The notes under the pieces: model-generated
Seen by the model: the letters and a program-made list of their open reading frames with translations, nothing else
Databases searched by the model: none
What the model was told of the DNA's origin: nothing
Source: Chitinophaga sp. GbtcB8
GTDB taxonomy: Bacteria; Bacteroidota; Bacteroidia; Chitinophagales; Chitinophagaceae
Direction: 5' to 3'
Length of the DNA stretch: 64,000 bases
Assembly (NCBI RefSeq): GCF_019091455.1
Contig: NZ_JAGXJN010000033.1
Span: 40,358 to 104,357, forward strand
Shown: one piece after another, positions 44,501 to 52,029 of the stretch
Numbering within the stretch: position 1 is the first letter of the stretch
Layout of the letters: each line of letters opens with the position of its first letter
Made by a program: the position numbers and the translations under genes

Positions 44501-47478
44501 TAACCGTAGTCGCCGGTGCCGGTGGCGTCAATCTTCAGGCTGTCAAAGGTTACATGGTCTGTACGGCGCAGCTTGATCACAGCTCTTTCATCCGTATTAT
44601 CAGAACTGTAAGCAATGGTGTTGCCGTTGCCTTTAAAGGTTACCGTGTTAATGGCTGATGCGCCGGGAATAGAATCCAGGATCAGCTGCTCTGTATATGG
44701 CGTGCGGCCTGCTACCACGTTAAAGATCACGGGACCTGCAATACCACATTCCAGCGCGGATTTGGCGGCTGCAAAGCTCAGATAGTTCTTGGGCGTGTTG
44801 GCAGGGGCTGTTTTATCAATGGTGTAGGTATCACCGGGTAATGCCTGCGTTACGGTTAACAATACGGGCGTTGAATAAGCCGTATTACCGCTACAGGTTA
44901 CTGCTACCCGGTAATAAGAGGTAAGGGATGCTACGATGATGGTATCCGGGTTGGTAAGCAGGCCGCCCAGGTTTGTGAACGGACCTGCTGCTGCATTACC
45001 TATCTGCCATTGGTAAGTTTGTGTTAAACCAACAGAGTTACCAGTGAGGCCCAGGGCCACGCGGCTGTTCACGCACACCGGCGTGGCGCCTACGGTGGCG
45101 GTACCTGGTGTGGGCGGCACGGTACAAGGCGGCGGTGTAAATTCATACGCACCTACATCCGGCGTGGTGGCGCTGCGTGCCGCATTATTAATATCAGCAG
45201 CAATACCTACCGGCATACCCTTGTTATCAATAGACGCATTTACCGGGCTGTAATTACCGGTAGATGTGGATGCATACATGGGATTAGAGGCCAGCGAACC
45301 GGCATCCTGTGTGCTGGCGGCCTGCCAGTTGGCCAGGGTAGCCTGGTTGGCGGAGAAGTAACCGCTGAAGGCATTGGCTACGCCCGGTGCAATAAACAGG
45401 TCGTTCTTATCAGATACCACTGTGCTGGTAGTATTGCCAAAGTACAACGCATGTTTGGGACCGGGGCCGCTGCGGGTGATGGTGATAATGTTGTTGATGA
45501 AATTAATACCATCTATACGGCTGGTAGTAAAGTTAAAACCCCGGGTTACATAAGAGCTGCCGGAAGAGCTGCCATCCAGCGCCAGGGTGTTGTGATAAAA
45601 ATATACGTTATCGGAGCTGCTGTTATAGAAACCAAATACACTGCCGTTACCGCTAAGGTTATAGATAAGGTTATTGCTTACAATGTTTTCCAGGGAGCTT
45701 AATGCATCCACACCGGTCAGGTACACGCCGTAAAAATCATCTGTGCTGGTGGGTGCTCCGCCAAACGGATCGGTGATACGGTTCTTGCTGATACTGTCCT
45801 TGGTATTGAGGTTGGTAAGGTACACCCCGTAAAAGTCCGACACATCTGTACGTGCCGGGCGGGAGATGGTGTTACCACTGACCAGCGCATTGAAGGAGTA
45901 GCTGAGATAAAAGCCATAGTTATAAAAATCCTTAATGGTGTTAGCGGTGAAACGGTTGTTACCGTTGGCAAAGTTATTACTGCCTACCAGGGTTACACCA
46001 TAGTAACCACCGGTAATGGTATTATTGCTAAAGGTATTGCCATCGCACTTGGCATCGCCGGTGCCGGTGGCATTGGAAGCGGAGGCGCTGACAACTATAC
46101 CTGCATAGTTCTGGGAAGTGGATGTGGTGGTAATATTGATGGTACAATTATTCACCACGTTGGAATCAGCATCGTTCAGCAGCTGTACGCCAAAACCATA
46201 TTCGGTGGAGGTGCTGCCGGCTGCGGTGATGACCAGGTCATTAAAGATGATATGATCCGCCCCATCCAGCTTGATCACCGCACGCTGGCTGCCGTTAGTG
46301 GAGGTGAATGTAAGCGTTTGCCCGTTGCCGTTAAAGGTAACAGTGGCGTTAGCGGAAGCGCCGGGTACTGCGGTCATGTTCAGCTGCTCCGTATAGGTGC
46401 CGCTGCCAGCTGCTACGTTAAAGATCACATGTCCGTTGATGCCGCACTTAATATAGTTATAGGCATCGTTAAAAGAGTTGAAGTTATGCGTTCCCGTAGG
46501 ATCGGTGGGTTGGGCTTTGTTAATGGAGAAAGTGCCTGATACCAGTGTGGGCGATGCTACCTGCACGCTGGTGGAGTTGGCAGATAAACCGGTATTGGCG
46601 CAGGTTATTACACAACGGTAATACGTGCTTGCGGTTTGTGTGGCAGTGATACCGGCGGTGGTATCATTGGGAATGTTTGTCCAGGTGCTATTGTTGGGAG
46701 AAGACTGCCACTGATACTTTAAACCGGATGCCACGGTGGCGCCGGTTAAGCTCAGGTTAAAGCTTTCATTTAAACACACGCTGCTTACGCTGGTTACTGC
46801 AGTACCTGCGTTGGGCGTACCGGTGCAGGCGGATGCGGGCGTCCAGGTAAAAATGATGTTCGGACGGGTGGTAGCTGTGCCGGAGGTATTAGTGGTAGTG
46901 GTGCCGCACAGGCTACCCTGATTGTCCGCTACATAGGAACGGGAGCCATTGAAGGACAGACCTGTTGTCCAGGGAATGCTTGGGTTGTTGGTGTAGTCAT
47001 CGCCACCGTTACAGGCTTCTACAATGATATTGTCTGTACCATTCCAGAAGAAACCACTGGTAAATGTAAAAGCGTTGATACCGGCTATGGGCTGGTAATC
47101 TACCGGGCCATATACCGGGCTGCCGGTATTTTCCCAGCTGGTGGTACCCAGGGTGGTAATGGCGGTAGTAGCGATCTTAAGCGCATACTGTTCTACAATC
47201 TCCGCTCCGTTTACATTGGTTACGTTAAATTTTATGGCGGAGATCATACCGGGGCCCATACCTGCGGCTATCAGCTCAGAGGCTCTGTACAGGTATTGCG
47301 CACGGCTGCCTTCATAATAATCCTGTATAGGGCAGGGATAAGAGAAGGTGGAACCATTGCCGGTAGTGCCGGTGCCAATGCTGATGTCTGTTTGCGCCAT
47401 AGACCTTGAGGCTAACAACAGCAGACAGCAGAAGAGCGGTGCTATTTTAAACAGCGGTGTAAAAATGTATTTTCTCAT
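38563..47478 (-). CDS. Giant T9SS type B adhesin: three Ig/beta-helix modules, IgGFc-binding-like domain, PKD, FnIII
   Basis: The ATG at 47478 (MRKYIFTPLFKIAP...) is preferred over an in-frame TTG six codons upstream; the signal peptide ends at SMAQ. The roughly 2,970-aa protein has three tandem modules (about 220-790, 790-1350, 1350-1920). Each has an Ig-like part with a YQWQ or YVWQ core, then a right-handed beta-helix stretch (NCTINITTTSTSQNYAGIV..., ITGGYYGVTLVG...) and ends PDVGAYEF or PDMGAYE. An IgGFc-binding-like domain (about 2080-2510, GTRFWVGYGHHQFF), PKD (about 2630, WKWEFGDSDTATIKDP), Ig, FnIII and a type B sorting tail (FIPNAFSPNGDGLNDVLRV) follow. It is likely a surface adhesin or glycan-binding protein; it lacks recognised lyase residues. 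Confidence 0.9.
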   Translation of the reverse strand: MRKYIFTPLFKIAPLFCCLLLLASRSMAQTDISIGTGTTGNGSTFSYPCPIQDYYEGSRAQYLYRASELIAAGMGPGMISAIKFNVTNVNGAEIVEQYALKIATTAITTLGTTSWENTGSPVYGPVDYQPIAGINAFTFTSGFFWNGTDNIIVEACNGGDDYTNNPSIPWTTGLSFNGSRSYVADNQGSLCGTTTTNTSGTATTRPNIIFTWTPASACTGTPNAGTAVTSVSSVCLNESFNLSLTGATVASGLKYQWQSSPNNSTWTNIPNDTTAGITATQTASTYYRCVITCANTGLSANSTSVQVASPTLVSGTFSINKAQPTDPTGTHNFNSFNDAYNYIKCGINGHVIFNVAAGSGTYTEQLNMTAVPGASANATVTFNGNGQTLTFTSTNGSQRAVIKLDGADHIIFNDLVITAAGSTSTEYGFGVQLLNDADSNVVNNCTINITTTSTSQNYAGIVVSASASNATGTGDAKCDGNTFSNNTITGGYYGVTLVGSNNFANGNNRFTANTIKDFYNYGFYLSYSFNALVSGNTISRPARTDVSDFYGVYLTNLNTKDSISKNRITDPFGGAPTSTDDFYGVYLTGVDALSSLENIVSNNLIYNLSGNGSVFGFYNSSSDNVYFYHNTLALDGSSSGSSYVTRGFNFTTSRIDGINFINNIITITRSGPGPKHALYFGNTTSTVVSDKNDLFIAPGVANAFSGYFSANQATLANWQAASTQDAGSLASNPMYASTSTGNYSPVNASIDNKGMPVGIAADINNAARSATTPDVGAYEFTPPPCTVPPTPGTATVGATPVCVNSRVALGLTGNSVGLTQTYQWQIGNAAAGPFTNLGGLLTNPDTIIVASLTSYYRVAVTCSGNTAYSTPVLLTVTQALPGDTYTIDKTAPANTPKNYLSFAAAKSALECGIAGPVIFNVVAGRTPYTEQLILDSIPGASAINTVTFKGNGNTIAYSSDNTDERAVIKLRRTDHVTFDSLKIDATGTGDYGYGVQLISNADSNTIRKCEIIISTTSSYEDYAGIVINAADDDASTYGATLCDANVIDRNTITGGYYGITLVGDEDLMLLNNKITNNTVRDYYAAGIRISYTNNTLVEANSISRPTRDNSSYTVSGINTYEASNKLLITRNRIFNPFGGDAGNTSDFHGLYIQYTSANGGAENIVSNNAVYGINHDGYIYGINNYYTDNTYYYHNTVSLDNATATTGDAARGFYIAGDVAGVRFFNNIITITRGGNGAKHGIYVSGTNTDLTSDYNDIYVKGGGSQNYFGYYSGNQATLADWKAANFQDEHSISMDPVYADMPNGNLAPVIAPLDNTGTPVGITNDILAVVRSTSKPDMGAYEITIPPCVAPPNAGTAVANPATDVCMGATIALTLTGNTTGGGQTYVWQSGKAAAGPWRAISETRYVKEYKTELTMENYFRCLVICGGDTAYSVPAHVNMNAPLLSGNYTINPAAPVSATNFQSFTQAVAALDCGIAGWVTFNAYPGTYTEQVRMHKVPGATDTSRVTFQSRDHAAASVTLTFNGTSAANYVLKLDSANYITYKEITIKSNGTTNGRAIELASTSSYDSIKNCIVTAPAVTSSTTNVVGIYADDLKGVQTVIKGNTINNGSSGIWISGSSDAEHVSALVIDSNTVNNAYQYNIYTYYTNSVKVNKNTINITAPRASTSYGIYTAYSDTAFEVSNNAVNISGTTTSTYGIYTYYSDGTSLKPGKVVGNKIKAISGNTGSLYGLENYYSSYIDAVNNVVSIKTSAGTAYGLYGYGDEYVNYYNNSVQNASANTASTNAAAYFSPNAAVKARNNIFAHMAGGKAMYFPGNADDFNSDYNTLYTTGTGLVYAGTNYTSLQQWRDDADLDISSIVYKPAFTDDSTLAPAITVPDVWAIHGRGVQVPGNDRDINYKPRPTTLIGGVPDMGAYEFLPTVLPPALPATPAAPAPGVTQTFMFGTDTVTKVTWGPTVPDTISVRRYSGVIPPKVDTSKEFMYFYTEIAAPQPYSFGIQQYYVDSWQGRFKKQADIRLGRTVDTSNTWVVNDSSKVIDAYNIISDTSLNYLNKFTGLKGHLPDPPSVIQPADSSNRGTRFWVGYGHHQFFGSDNSQDMVLYLSAEDSANVVVRINGTSWEKQYHIPANTVISSDLIPKTGLSDARLLSEGWSDKGISIESDVPIVAYAHIYGSASSGATMLLPVGTYAYDYYTLGSEQYYSTDTYSWFYVVADYDNTVVEITPSNPSLGGRVADVPFTVTLNKGEVYQVLGALKSGSEGYDLSGSHIKSVSNSAGKCYPVAVFSGSSRTAFGCSTSGSSGDNFIQQNFPSQAWGRNYLTAPTSVDDDPSSFMTNVYRVLVKDTATIVKRNGVVLTGLINKRYYEYYSDSADYIQADQPVMVAQFMSSSGGCDNTNGLGDPETIYISPIEQGINKVGLYRNTEESIEVNYLTLIIPTAGVSSLLIDGNNIFDHVYAHPNLPGYTVVIKRWDAEQAQCTVSSDSAFTAITYGLGSVESYGFNAGTLVKNLNSRPSFNNVYDSSGIANDYTCAKTPFRFSMLLSLKPATLTWQFSKVANLTSSQDVTQQNPVPVDSSIVNGRKYFRFVVDSNYVFSAPGTYYVPIVMTHPDIESCNNSLETILPIKVIAAPVVDFTVAYSGCVADTVQFRGNATTANGVGISSWKWEFGDSDTATIKDPLKKYNAPGTYNVKLSIIAAEGCIGDTTLPVTVNAAPAVALVKDSLTVCAGSNVTFDVQNPDADATYNWYSAATGGTLLGSGTSLTIPNITATGSYYVEAVKDGCTGASRKRAFVTVFPQLTTPVAEIDTIGVNMIRFKWAAVPNATGYEVSIDAGSNWMQPSSGPNGLTHTVSGLQPAQEVTLIVKAKGCEDKISAPVSGKTLPDGIFIPNAFSPNGDGLNDVLRVYGYIIKDIHFMIFNQWGEKVFETNTQTRGWDGVYKGKAQPSGVYIYVCKLQLTDGTMVEKKGAINLIR

Positions 47479-47526
47479 AAAGCAAGTTTTTCTCAAGATG
47501 ATCCGGGTTGATAATGCTTATGGGGT

Positions 47527-48267
47527 TTATACGCGTGGTACGCCAATAGTGGTCAGAAAAAGTGTAGGGCCTTTAGTGTATCCCAGCACTTTCCCTGTAT
47601 TGATGTCTACGATCTTCCACAATTGGTAATAGAGTTTTTCGGCCCATGCTTGTGGCATGACTAAGCGGCCAAACAAAATATTTATGTAACGGGTCAGAAA
47701 TATTCTTTCGTCGGTAGTAATGGTGTTAATGGTGTTCAAATAGTTCATCACCGCAATATGTTTACCTTCCGGAGTACCGGTAGTGCCTGGCGCTCCTTGC
47801 AGAATACCTGTAGTAATAATGTCGTTATACGGTTCCAGGTACAGACGCGCCAGGTCTGTTTGTGCAGGCGTACTGGCATCGGATAATTCCAGCAGCTCCA
47901 GCATCATATCAAAGTTGGTTAGCTGGTGTATACACGGATAGCAAACAGGGGCTGCCGGATACAACTTGCCGGGATGTTCGACCGGCCAGCCTAGTGTCCA
48001 TTTATTGGTTTGTGGGGCCAAACAATCTACAAAGGTCTGCAAACCCACACCTGGCGCAGCTCCGTTACGCATGGTATCGGTATAGTTATCGTAACAGCTT
48101 ACAAAAGCAGGATCCAGCGCTACCGGCATATCGTCCGCAGCCGCAACAACCAATGCTGGGGCCTGTACGGACATTGCATCTTTTTGCACAGGCGTTACAG
48201 GCTGTTCCTGCTTAGCGCAAGAGAACAGCAGTGTTGCACTCCAAATAATATATTTCAGCTTCTTCAT
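47527..48267 (-). CDS. Unrecognised lipoprotein between the SusCD locus and the giant adhesin
   Basis: The lipobox gives Cys17 (SATLLFSC). The 246-residue body has no family I recognise. It contains a CYPCIHQL motif and further cysteines (SCYDNY, FVDCLAPQ), and a mainly helical C-terminal half (HIAVMNYLNTINTITTDERIFLTRYINILFGRLVMPQAWAEKLYYQLWKIV). The gene starts 47 bp after the DUF4302 gene stop and ends 48 bp before the adhesin ATG, so it could belong to either unit. Confidence 0.72.
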   Translation of the reverse strand: MKKLKYIIWSATLLFSCAKQEQPVTPVQKDAMSVQAPALVVAAADDMPVALDPAFVSCYDNYTDTMRNGAAPGVGLQTFVDCLAPQTNKWTLGWPVEHPGKLYPAAPVCYPCIHQLTNFDMMLELLELSDASTPAQTDLARLYLEPYNDIITTGILQGAPGTTGTPEGKHIAVMNYLNTINTITTDERIFLTRYINILFGRLVMPQAWAEKLYYQLWKIVDINTGKVLGYTKGPTLFLTTIGVPRV

Positions 48268-48314
48268 TGTTGGTATCTTTTTCTATTTGAGGGTTATATG
48301 GAATAGTCGCTTTA

Positions 48315-49610
48315 TTAACGGAACCATGTGATCCAGGCCTTACCATCTTTTGCACTGACCATATCATAACTGCTGGCGCCTGTTTGTACCAGGTAAAACC
48401 CGTTGGCATCTATGAGCTTGTTAACAGTTTTTGCAATGGGTGTTATGTCAGGCGGATACTTGCCAAAGTCGCCCAGGTAGGAAAATGTCACTTTACCGTC
48501 TGTTCTAAAATTGGGCGGTTCAAATGCAGGCCCATAACTAACTGTTGGCTGCTGATCGCCGGTTTGGGTTACAAATCCAAGCAGATCATAGTTCACGCCA
48601 CCACTGGTACCGGACTGCGGCCAAAAACTCAGGGCATAAAAATCCGGCAGTTGCGTAATATTGTACGCATCATCTACCCCATTGTCATGGAAGCCATAGG
48701 GGCTAATCCAGTATTCCTGGTCCAGGCCCTGCTGCCACCAGCGGCGTGCTGCGGTACTGTCTATTACCAGTGGTTTGGCAAAACCGGCAATGGTAAAGCC
48801 GGTGCCTTTCAGCGTTTGTGTGCTCTCATTCCATACAATATTTTCCAGGCCGGTAATGGTATTAATGCCATCTGTAAATGCAGGTGAGAATGCAACGCCG
48901 GTGGCCGTGAAGTAAAAGCCTACTTCCATGCTTTGCAGCACGCCATTAGCATCTTTCCAGGTGAAGAGGATGGTATGTGCATAGATATTCACCTTTATCT
49001 CATACTGGCTGCTGCCAACGCTGATGCGTTTGAAGTAGGTGAGGAATTTGGTGATGTTCTCAAAAGCACGGTTCCGTTTAAGGTTGTAATAGTCCTGCTG
49101 TTCCTGCTGGGTGGCTTTTATAAGATAGGCTTTGCTTCTGTTAAAGCGGCCGGTTAACAATATGCTGTCGCCGGACATACCATTCAGCGCAAACTCAAAA
49201 TCAGAGCCCAGGCCCTGGCCATTTGCGCCGCCATTTACACCGCCATCCGGATCACTGAGCACATGGATGTAGGAGTAGGTATCAAATAATAAGCTGGGCT
49301 GCTGTAATGCTTTTAAACGGTAGCTGCTTTCCTTTAACGTGATAGAAGAAGTTGCGTCAAAGTCAGAGAACATGGCTACGCGGTTGGAATCATTAAACCG
49401 GCAGTAAAAGCTGAACACACTGTGCGGTACACCGGCGGGGAAGATCAGCACTTTCCAGCCATAAGGCGCGCCGGTTAAGGTTTGCTGGTATTTGTTGAGC
49501 GTATCGTTAAGCCTTTCATCCGGTGATTTTGGAAAAACGGGATCGTCCTCCTTTTTACAGGCGGTGAAGGTGGCGATGATCAGGAAGAGATATAATAGAT
49601 ATCGTTTCAT
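48315..49610 (-). CDS. DUF4302 lipoprotein of the SusCD locus
   Basis: The lipobox gives Cys18 (IIATFTAC). The 431-residue product matches the DUF4302 pattern: DERLNDTLNKYQQTLTGAPYGWKVLIFPAG, then FYCRFNDSNRVAMFSDFDATSSITLKESSYRLKALQQPSLLFDTYSYIHVLSDPDGGVNGG. DUF4302 lipoproteins regularly accompany SusC/SusD pairs with a zinc peptidase, as here; the function is unknown, with ligand binding at the surface assumed. It is 18 bp after the metallopeptidase gene. Confidence 0.88.
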   Translation of the reverse strand: MKRYLLYLFLIIATFTACKKEDDPVFPKSPDERLNDTLNKYQQTLTGAPYGWKVLIFPAGVPHSVFSFYCRFNDSNRVAMFSDFDATSSITLKESSYRLKALQQPSLLFDTYSYIHVLSDPDGGVNGGANGQGLGSDFEFALNGMSGDSILLTGRFNRSKAYLIKATQQEQQDYYNLKRNRAFENITKFLTYFKRISVGSSQYEIKVNIYAHTILFTWKDANGVLQSMEVGFYFTATGVAFSPAFTDGINTITGLENIVWNESTQTLKGTGFTIAGFAKPLVIDSTAARRWWQQGLDQEYWISPYGFHDNGVDDAYNITQLPDFYALSFWPQSGTSGGVNYDLLGFVTQTGDQQPTVSYGPAFEPPNFRTDGKVTFSYLGDFGKYPPDITPIAKTVNKLIDANGFYLVQTGASSYDMVSAKDGKAWITWFR

Positions 49611-49628
49611 AATGTTTTTTTTATAGGA

Positions 49629-50537
49629 CTAATACAACAGCCGGTCAATGGCTTTCCGGGTTTTAGTTTGCAGGTTGTAGAAATCTATTTTCCATACGGC
49701 TTTAAAGTAGTCTACTACCATTGCTTCCTTTTTACGCAGGCGGGCCTGGGCCTCTTCCTGCGGAATGCCGTTAACACTAACACCGGGTGGAATGCTGTTC
49801 ACGATCTTTGTAAAACCTGCGTTACCTTCTACCAGCATGGTGGAGATCATTTCCACAAAATCCTCATCGTATGCCGACATGGCATAAGCGGTTACAAATC
49901 CATCCCGGCGGGCATCGTAGTCGGAAATGTTATTCCAGTTACCGGTGTATAAACCGGCGGTAATGCGCCTGAACTCCTGCGGGTACATAGTGGTCTGGTG
50001 GAGGATGTGCCCAAACTCATGCTCTATTACATGGAACATTTGTTTTACCGTGGCGGAATCGCGGGGTACATAACCAGGCATGCCTTTGGTGCGGAAATCA
50101 TTCAGCAGGTATAACACTACTTTACGGCCGCCTTCTGCGGTGCCTAGTGTTATGGTGCCGTTCTCATTCCAGCTGGCGCTGCCGGAGAGGATGAAGAACT
50201 TAGGGCTGTATTTTTTGAAGAAGATCTCTCCTGCTTCATCCATGTAGGTATCTATCCATACTTTTTTAATGGCGGACATTACGGGTATCACCTTTTCTTC
50301 CTTAGGCGGCACCAGGGTTTTGTTCAGCTCAAACTCAAACTGGTCCCATTTATACTTTACGGCAATATTGTAAGGCTTGGTGATCGTATCATACAACCAT
50401 TGATCCAGCGGGCCTTTCACCCAGGTATCGCCACCCAGGCCGGGTATATCGTCTATAGTGCTCAGGTCATCTTTCTTGGAGCAGGCTGCCAGGAAAGCGA
50501 TGGAAACGAAGAGCGCGAGTATTTTTATTGATTTCAT
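49629..50537 (-). CDS. Substrate-import-associated zinc metallohydrolase lipoprotein
   Basis: The lipobox gives Cys19 (AFLAAC). The zinc site is HEFGHILHQ (His173, Glu174, His177; a further His180), preceded by KQMFHVIE. The remaining 120 residues include YAMSAYDEDFVEMISTMLVEG, where the second conserved Glu is found in such peptidases. This matches the family of HExxH lipoproteins encoded with SusC/SusD-type pairs (TIGR04549, by memory). It probably cuts a protein or peptide at the cell surface before uptake. It is 28 bp after susD and 18 bp before the DUF4302 gene. Confidence 0.9.
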   Translation of the reverse strand: MKSIKILALFVSIAFLAACSKKDDLSTIDDIPGLGGDTWVKGPLDQWLYDTITKPYNIAVKYKWDQFEFELNKTLVPPKEEKVIPVMSAIKKVWIDTYMDEAGEIFFKKYSPKFFILSGSASWNENGTITLGTAEGGRKVVLYLLNDFRTKGMPGYVPRDSATVKQMFHVIEHEFGHILHQTTMYPQEFRRITAGLYTGNWNNISDYDARRDGFVTAYAMSAYDEDFVEMISTMLVEGNAGFTKIVNSIPPGVSVNGIPQEEAQARLRKKEAMVVDYFKAVWKIDFYNLQTKTRKAIDRLLY

Positions 50538-50565
50538 TCTTTATGCGTTTATGTGTGGCACACGT

Positions 50566-52017
50566 TTACCTTGGGTTTAATGCAATACCGGAGCTGGTGG
50601 CAGATTGCGGGATCTGCAGCACACGGCGTTTATCATCTGCAGTAAGCACCAGCGTTTGCCCGGTAATGGTGTAATGCGTTACCGGCATTTTGTAGCGTTG
50701 CAGATCAAACCAGCGCATGCCTTCCTGTATGAACTCTGCCCGTTTAAAATCAAGAATGGTCTGGATCAGCGCAGTCTTTACATCGCTGATGCCGTAGTAG
50801 TTCCTGATCTTGTTAACGGTGAGTATATGGGCGGAGGAATTGTACTGGCTGATCCTTTTGCTGGCAAACAGGTTCAGATCCTGCAGCACGGCATTGTTGT
50901 TGCCCAGGTAAACATTGGCTTCTGCCCGGTTGAACAGCACTTCTTCTGTGGTGAACAAAGGCGTCATTACATAGGGATCGCCTATTTCTGCGTTCACAGA
51001 TGCTTTTACAAAATATTCGCTGAGCTTGGGTACAAAATAATCCTGGTTACCGTAGTAGTATACCGGGTATATATAGCGGCCGCCGGTTACATTGTAGGTA
51101 AGTATATTGATCTCATGCGCATAGTCCAGCCCATAACGGTAACGGGCGCCGTAACGTCCGTAAACGGATGCCGTTTCTGCCAGCAGCAGGTTAGCATTTT
51201 CCGTGGCCAGGGTATACTGGTTCCACAGCTGCTCCGGCGACATGCTGGCGTAGGTGGTGTTCCAGGGCCGCAGGTTAGCGCCAAAATCGTTATTGGGAAA
51301 TACCTGGTTGGCATAGCTCAGCACCTTTGCATAATCTTTCTTAAACAGGTAAAAGCGGGTGGCAAAAGCGTAAGCGGCAGCCCGGTTGAAGTGATAACGT
51401 GGAACTGTATAGGCATCATCGCTGATAAGGGGCAAGCCTTCCAGCAGGTCTTTTTCTATCATCTCATAGACATAGGCCACCGTCTTACGCTCATATTGTT
51501 TAGACACTACGGTTTCCGGCACCGTTACGTAAGGTATGCCCGGGTCGGAAGCGGCTGTAGCGGCATCATAAAATTTAGAGAAGAAGGTTACCAGCATAAA
51601 GTGGGCATAGGCGCGGGCTACCAGGGCCTCGCCACGCTGACGGCGGTAGGCTTCTGTATTGCCGGCTTTATCGCAGGCTTCCAGCGCCAGGTTAGTGGCG
51701 GCAATGGCTTTATAACAGGCCATCCAGTATGCTTCCGGCGAATCTTCCTTATCGTTGCGTACATCCTGGAAAAGGAACGGATCTTCATTCACCCGTTCTG
51801 TTTGTCCTACCCCCTTGTCAGCTACATTGTCCGACAGGGCTTCGCAAAAAGTGATGTAGCTGGATTTCGGATAGGCAGTACCTAACAGGCGCGTTACCTT
51901 TTCAGGCGTGCTGAGGTCTGTCCATGTGCTGTCCGGCACCTGCTCCAGGTATTTCCTGCAGCCGGTGAACATTAGCAGGCCGGCAATCACAGATAAGATT
52001 ATACGTTGTTTTATCAT
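50566..52017 (-). CDS. SusD/RagB-family nutrient-binding lipoprotein
   Basis: The lipobox gives Cys20 (GLLMFTGC), followed by RKYLEQVPDSTWTDLSTPEKVTRLLGTAYP, the standard SusD start. TPR-like helices (AYRRQRGEALVARAYAHFMLVTFFSKFYDAATAASDPGIPYV) and the C-terminal ILDFKRAEFIQEGMRWFDLQRYKMPV are all present. At 483 residues it is full length. It acts as the lid of its SusC partner, encoded 12 bp upstream. The ligand is unknown; with the peptidase neighbour a peptide or protein-derived substrate is more likely than a sugar. Confidence 0.95.
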   Translation of the reverse strand: MIKQRIILSVIAGLLMFTGCRKYLEQVPDSTWTDLSTPEKVTRLLGTAYPKSSYITFCEALSDNVADKGVGQTERVNEDPFLFQDVRNDKEDSPEAYWMACYKAIAATNLALEACDKAGNTEAYRRQRGEALVARAYAHFMLVTFFSKFYDAATAASDPGIPYVTVPETVVSKQYERKTVAYVYEMIEKDLLEGLPLISDDAYTVPRYHFNRAAAYAFATRFYLFKKDYAKVLSYANQVFPNNDFGANLRPWNTTYASMSPEQLWNQYTLATENANLLLAETASVYGRYGARYRYGLDYAHEINILTYNVTGGRYIYPVYYYGNQDYFVPKLSEYFVKASVNAEIGDPYVMTPLFTTEEVLFNRAEANVYLGNNNAVLQDLNLFASKRISQYNSSAHILTVNKIRNYYGISDVKTALIQTILDFKRAEFIQEGMRWFDLQRYKMPVTHYTITGQTLVLTADDKRRVLQIPQSATSSGIALNPR

Positions 52018-52029
52018 CTTGTCCTCTTT

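Noticed and set aside
43759..44658. 299-codon plus-strand open frame inside the giant adhesin
   Set aside because: It is antisense to a well-supported beta-helix module; the composition (Val/Ile/Gly-rich without a domain pattern) reflects the complementary codons of Asn/Thr-rich repeats.
50605..51885. 426-codon plus-strand open frame opposite the SusD gene
   Set aside because: The minus strand encodes a full-length SusD with lipobox and TPR motifs; the plus-strand frame has no start context, no domain pattern and unusual composition.
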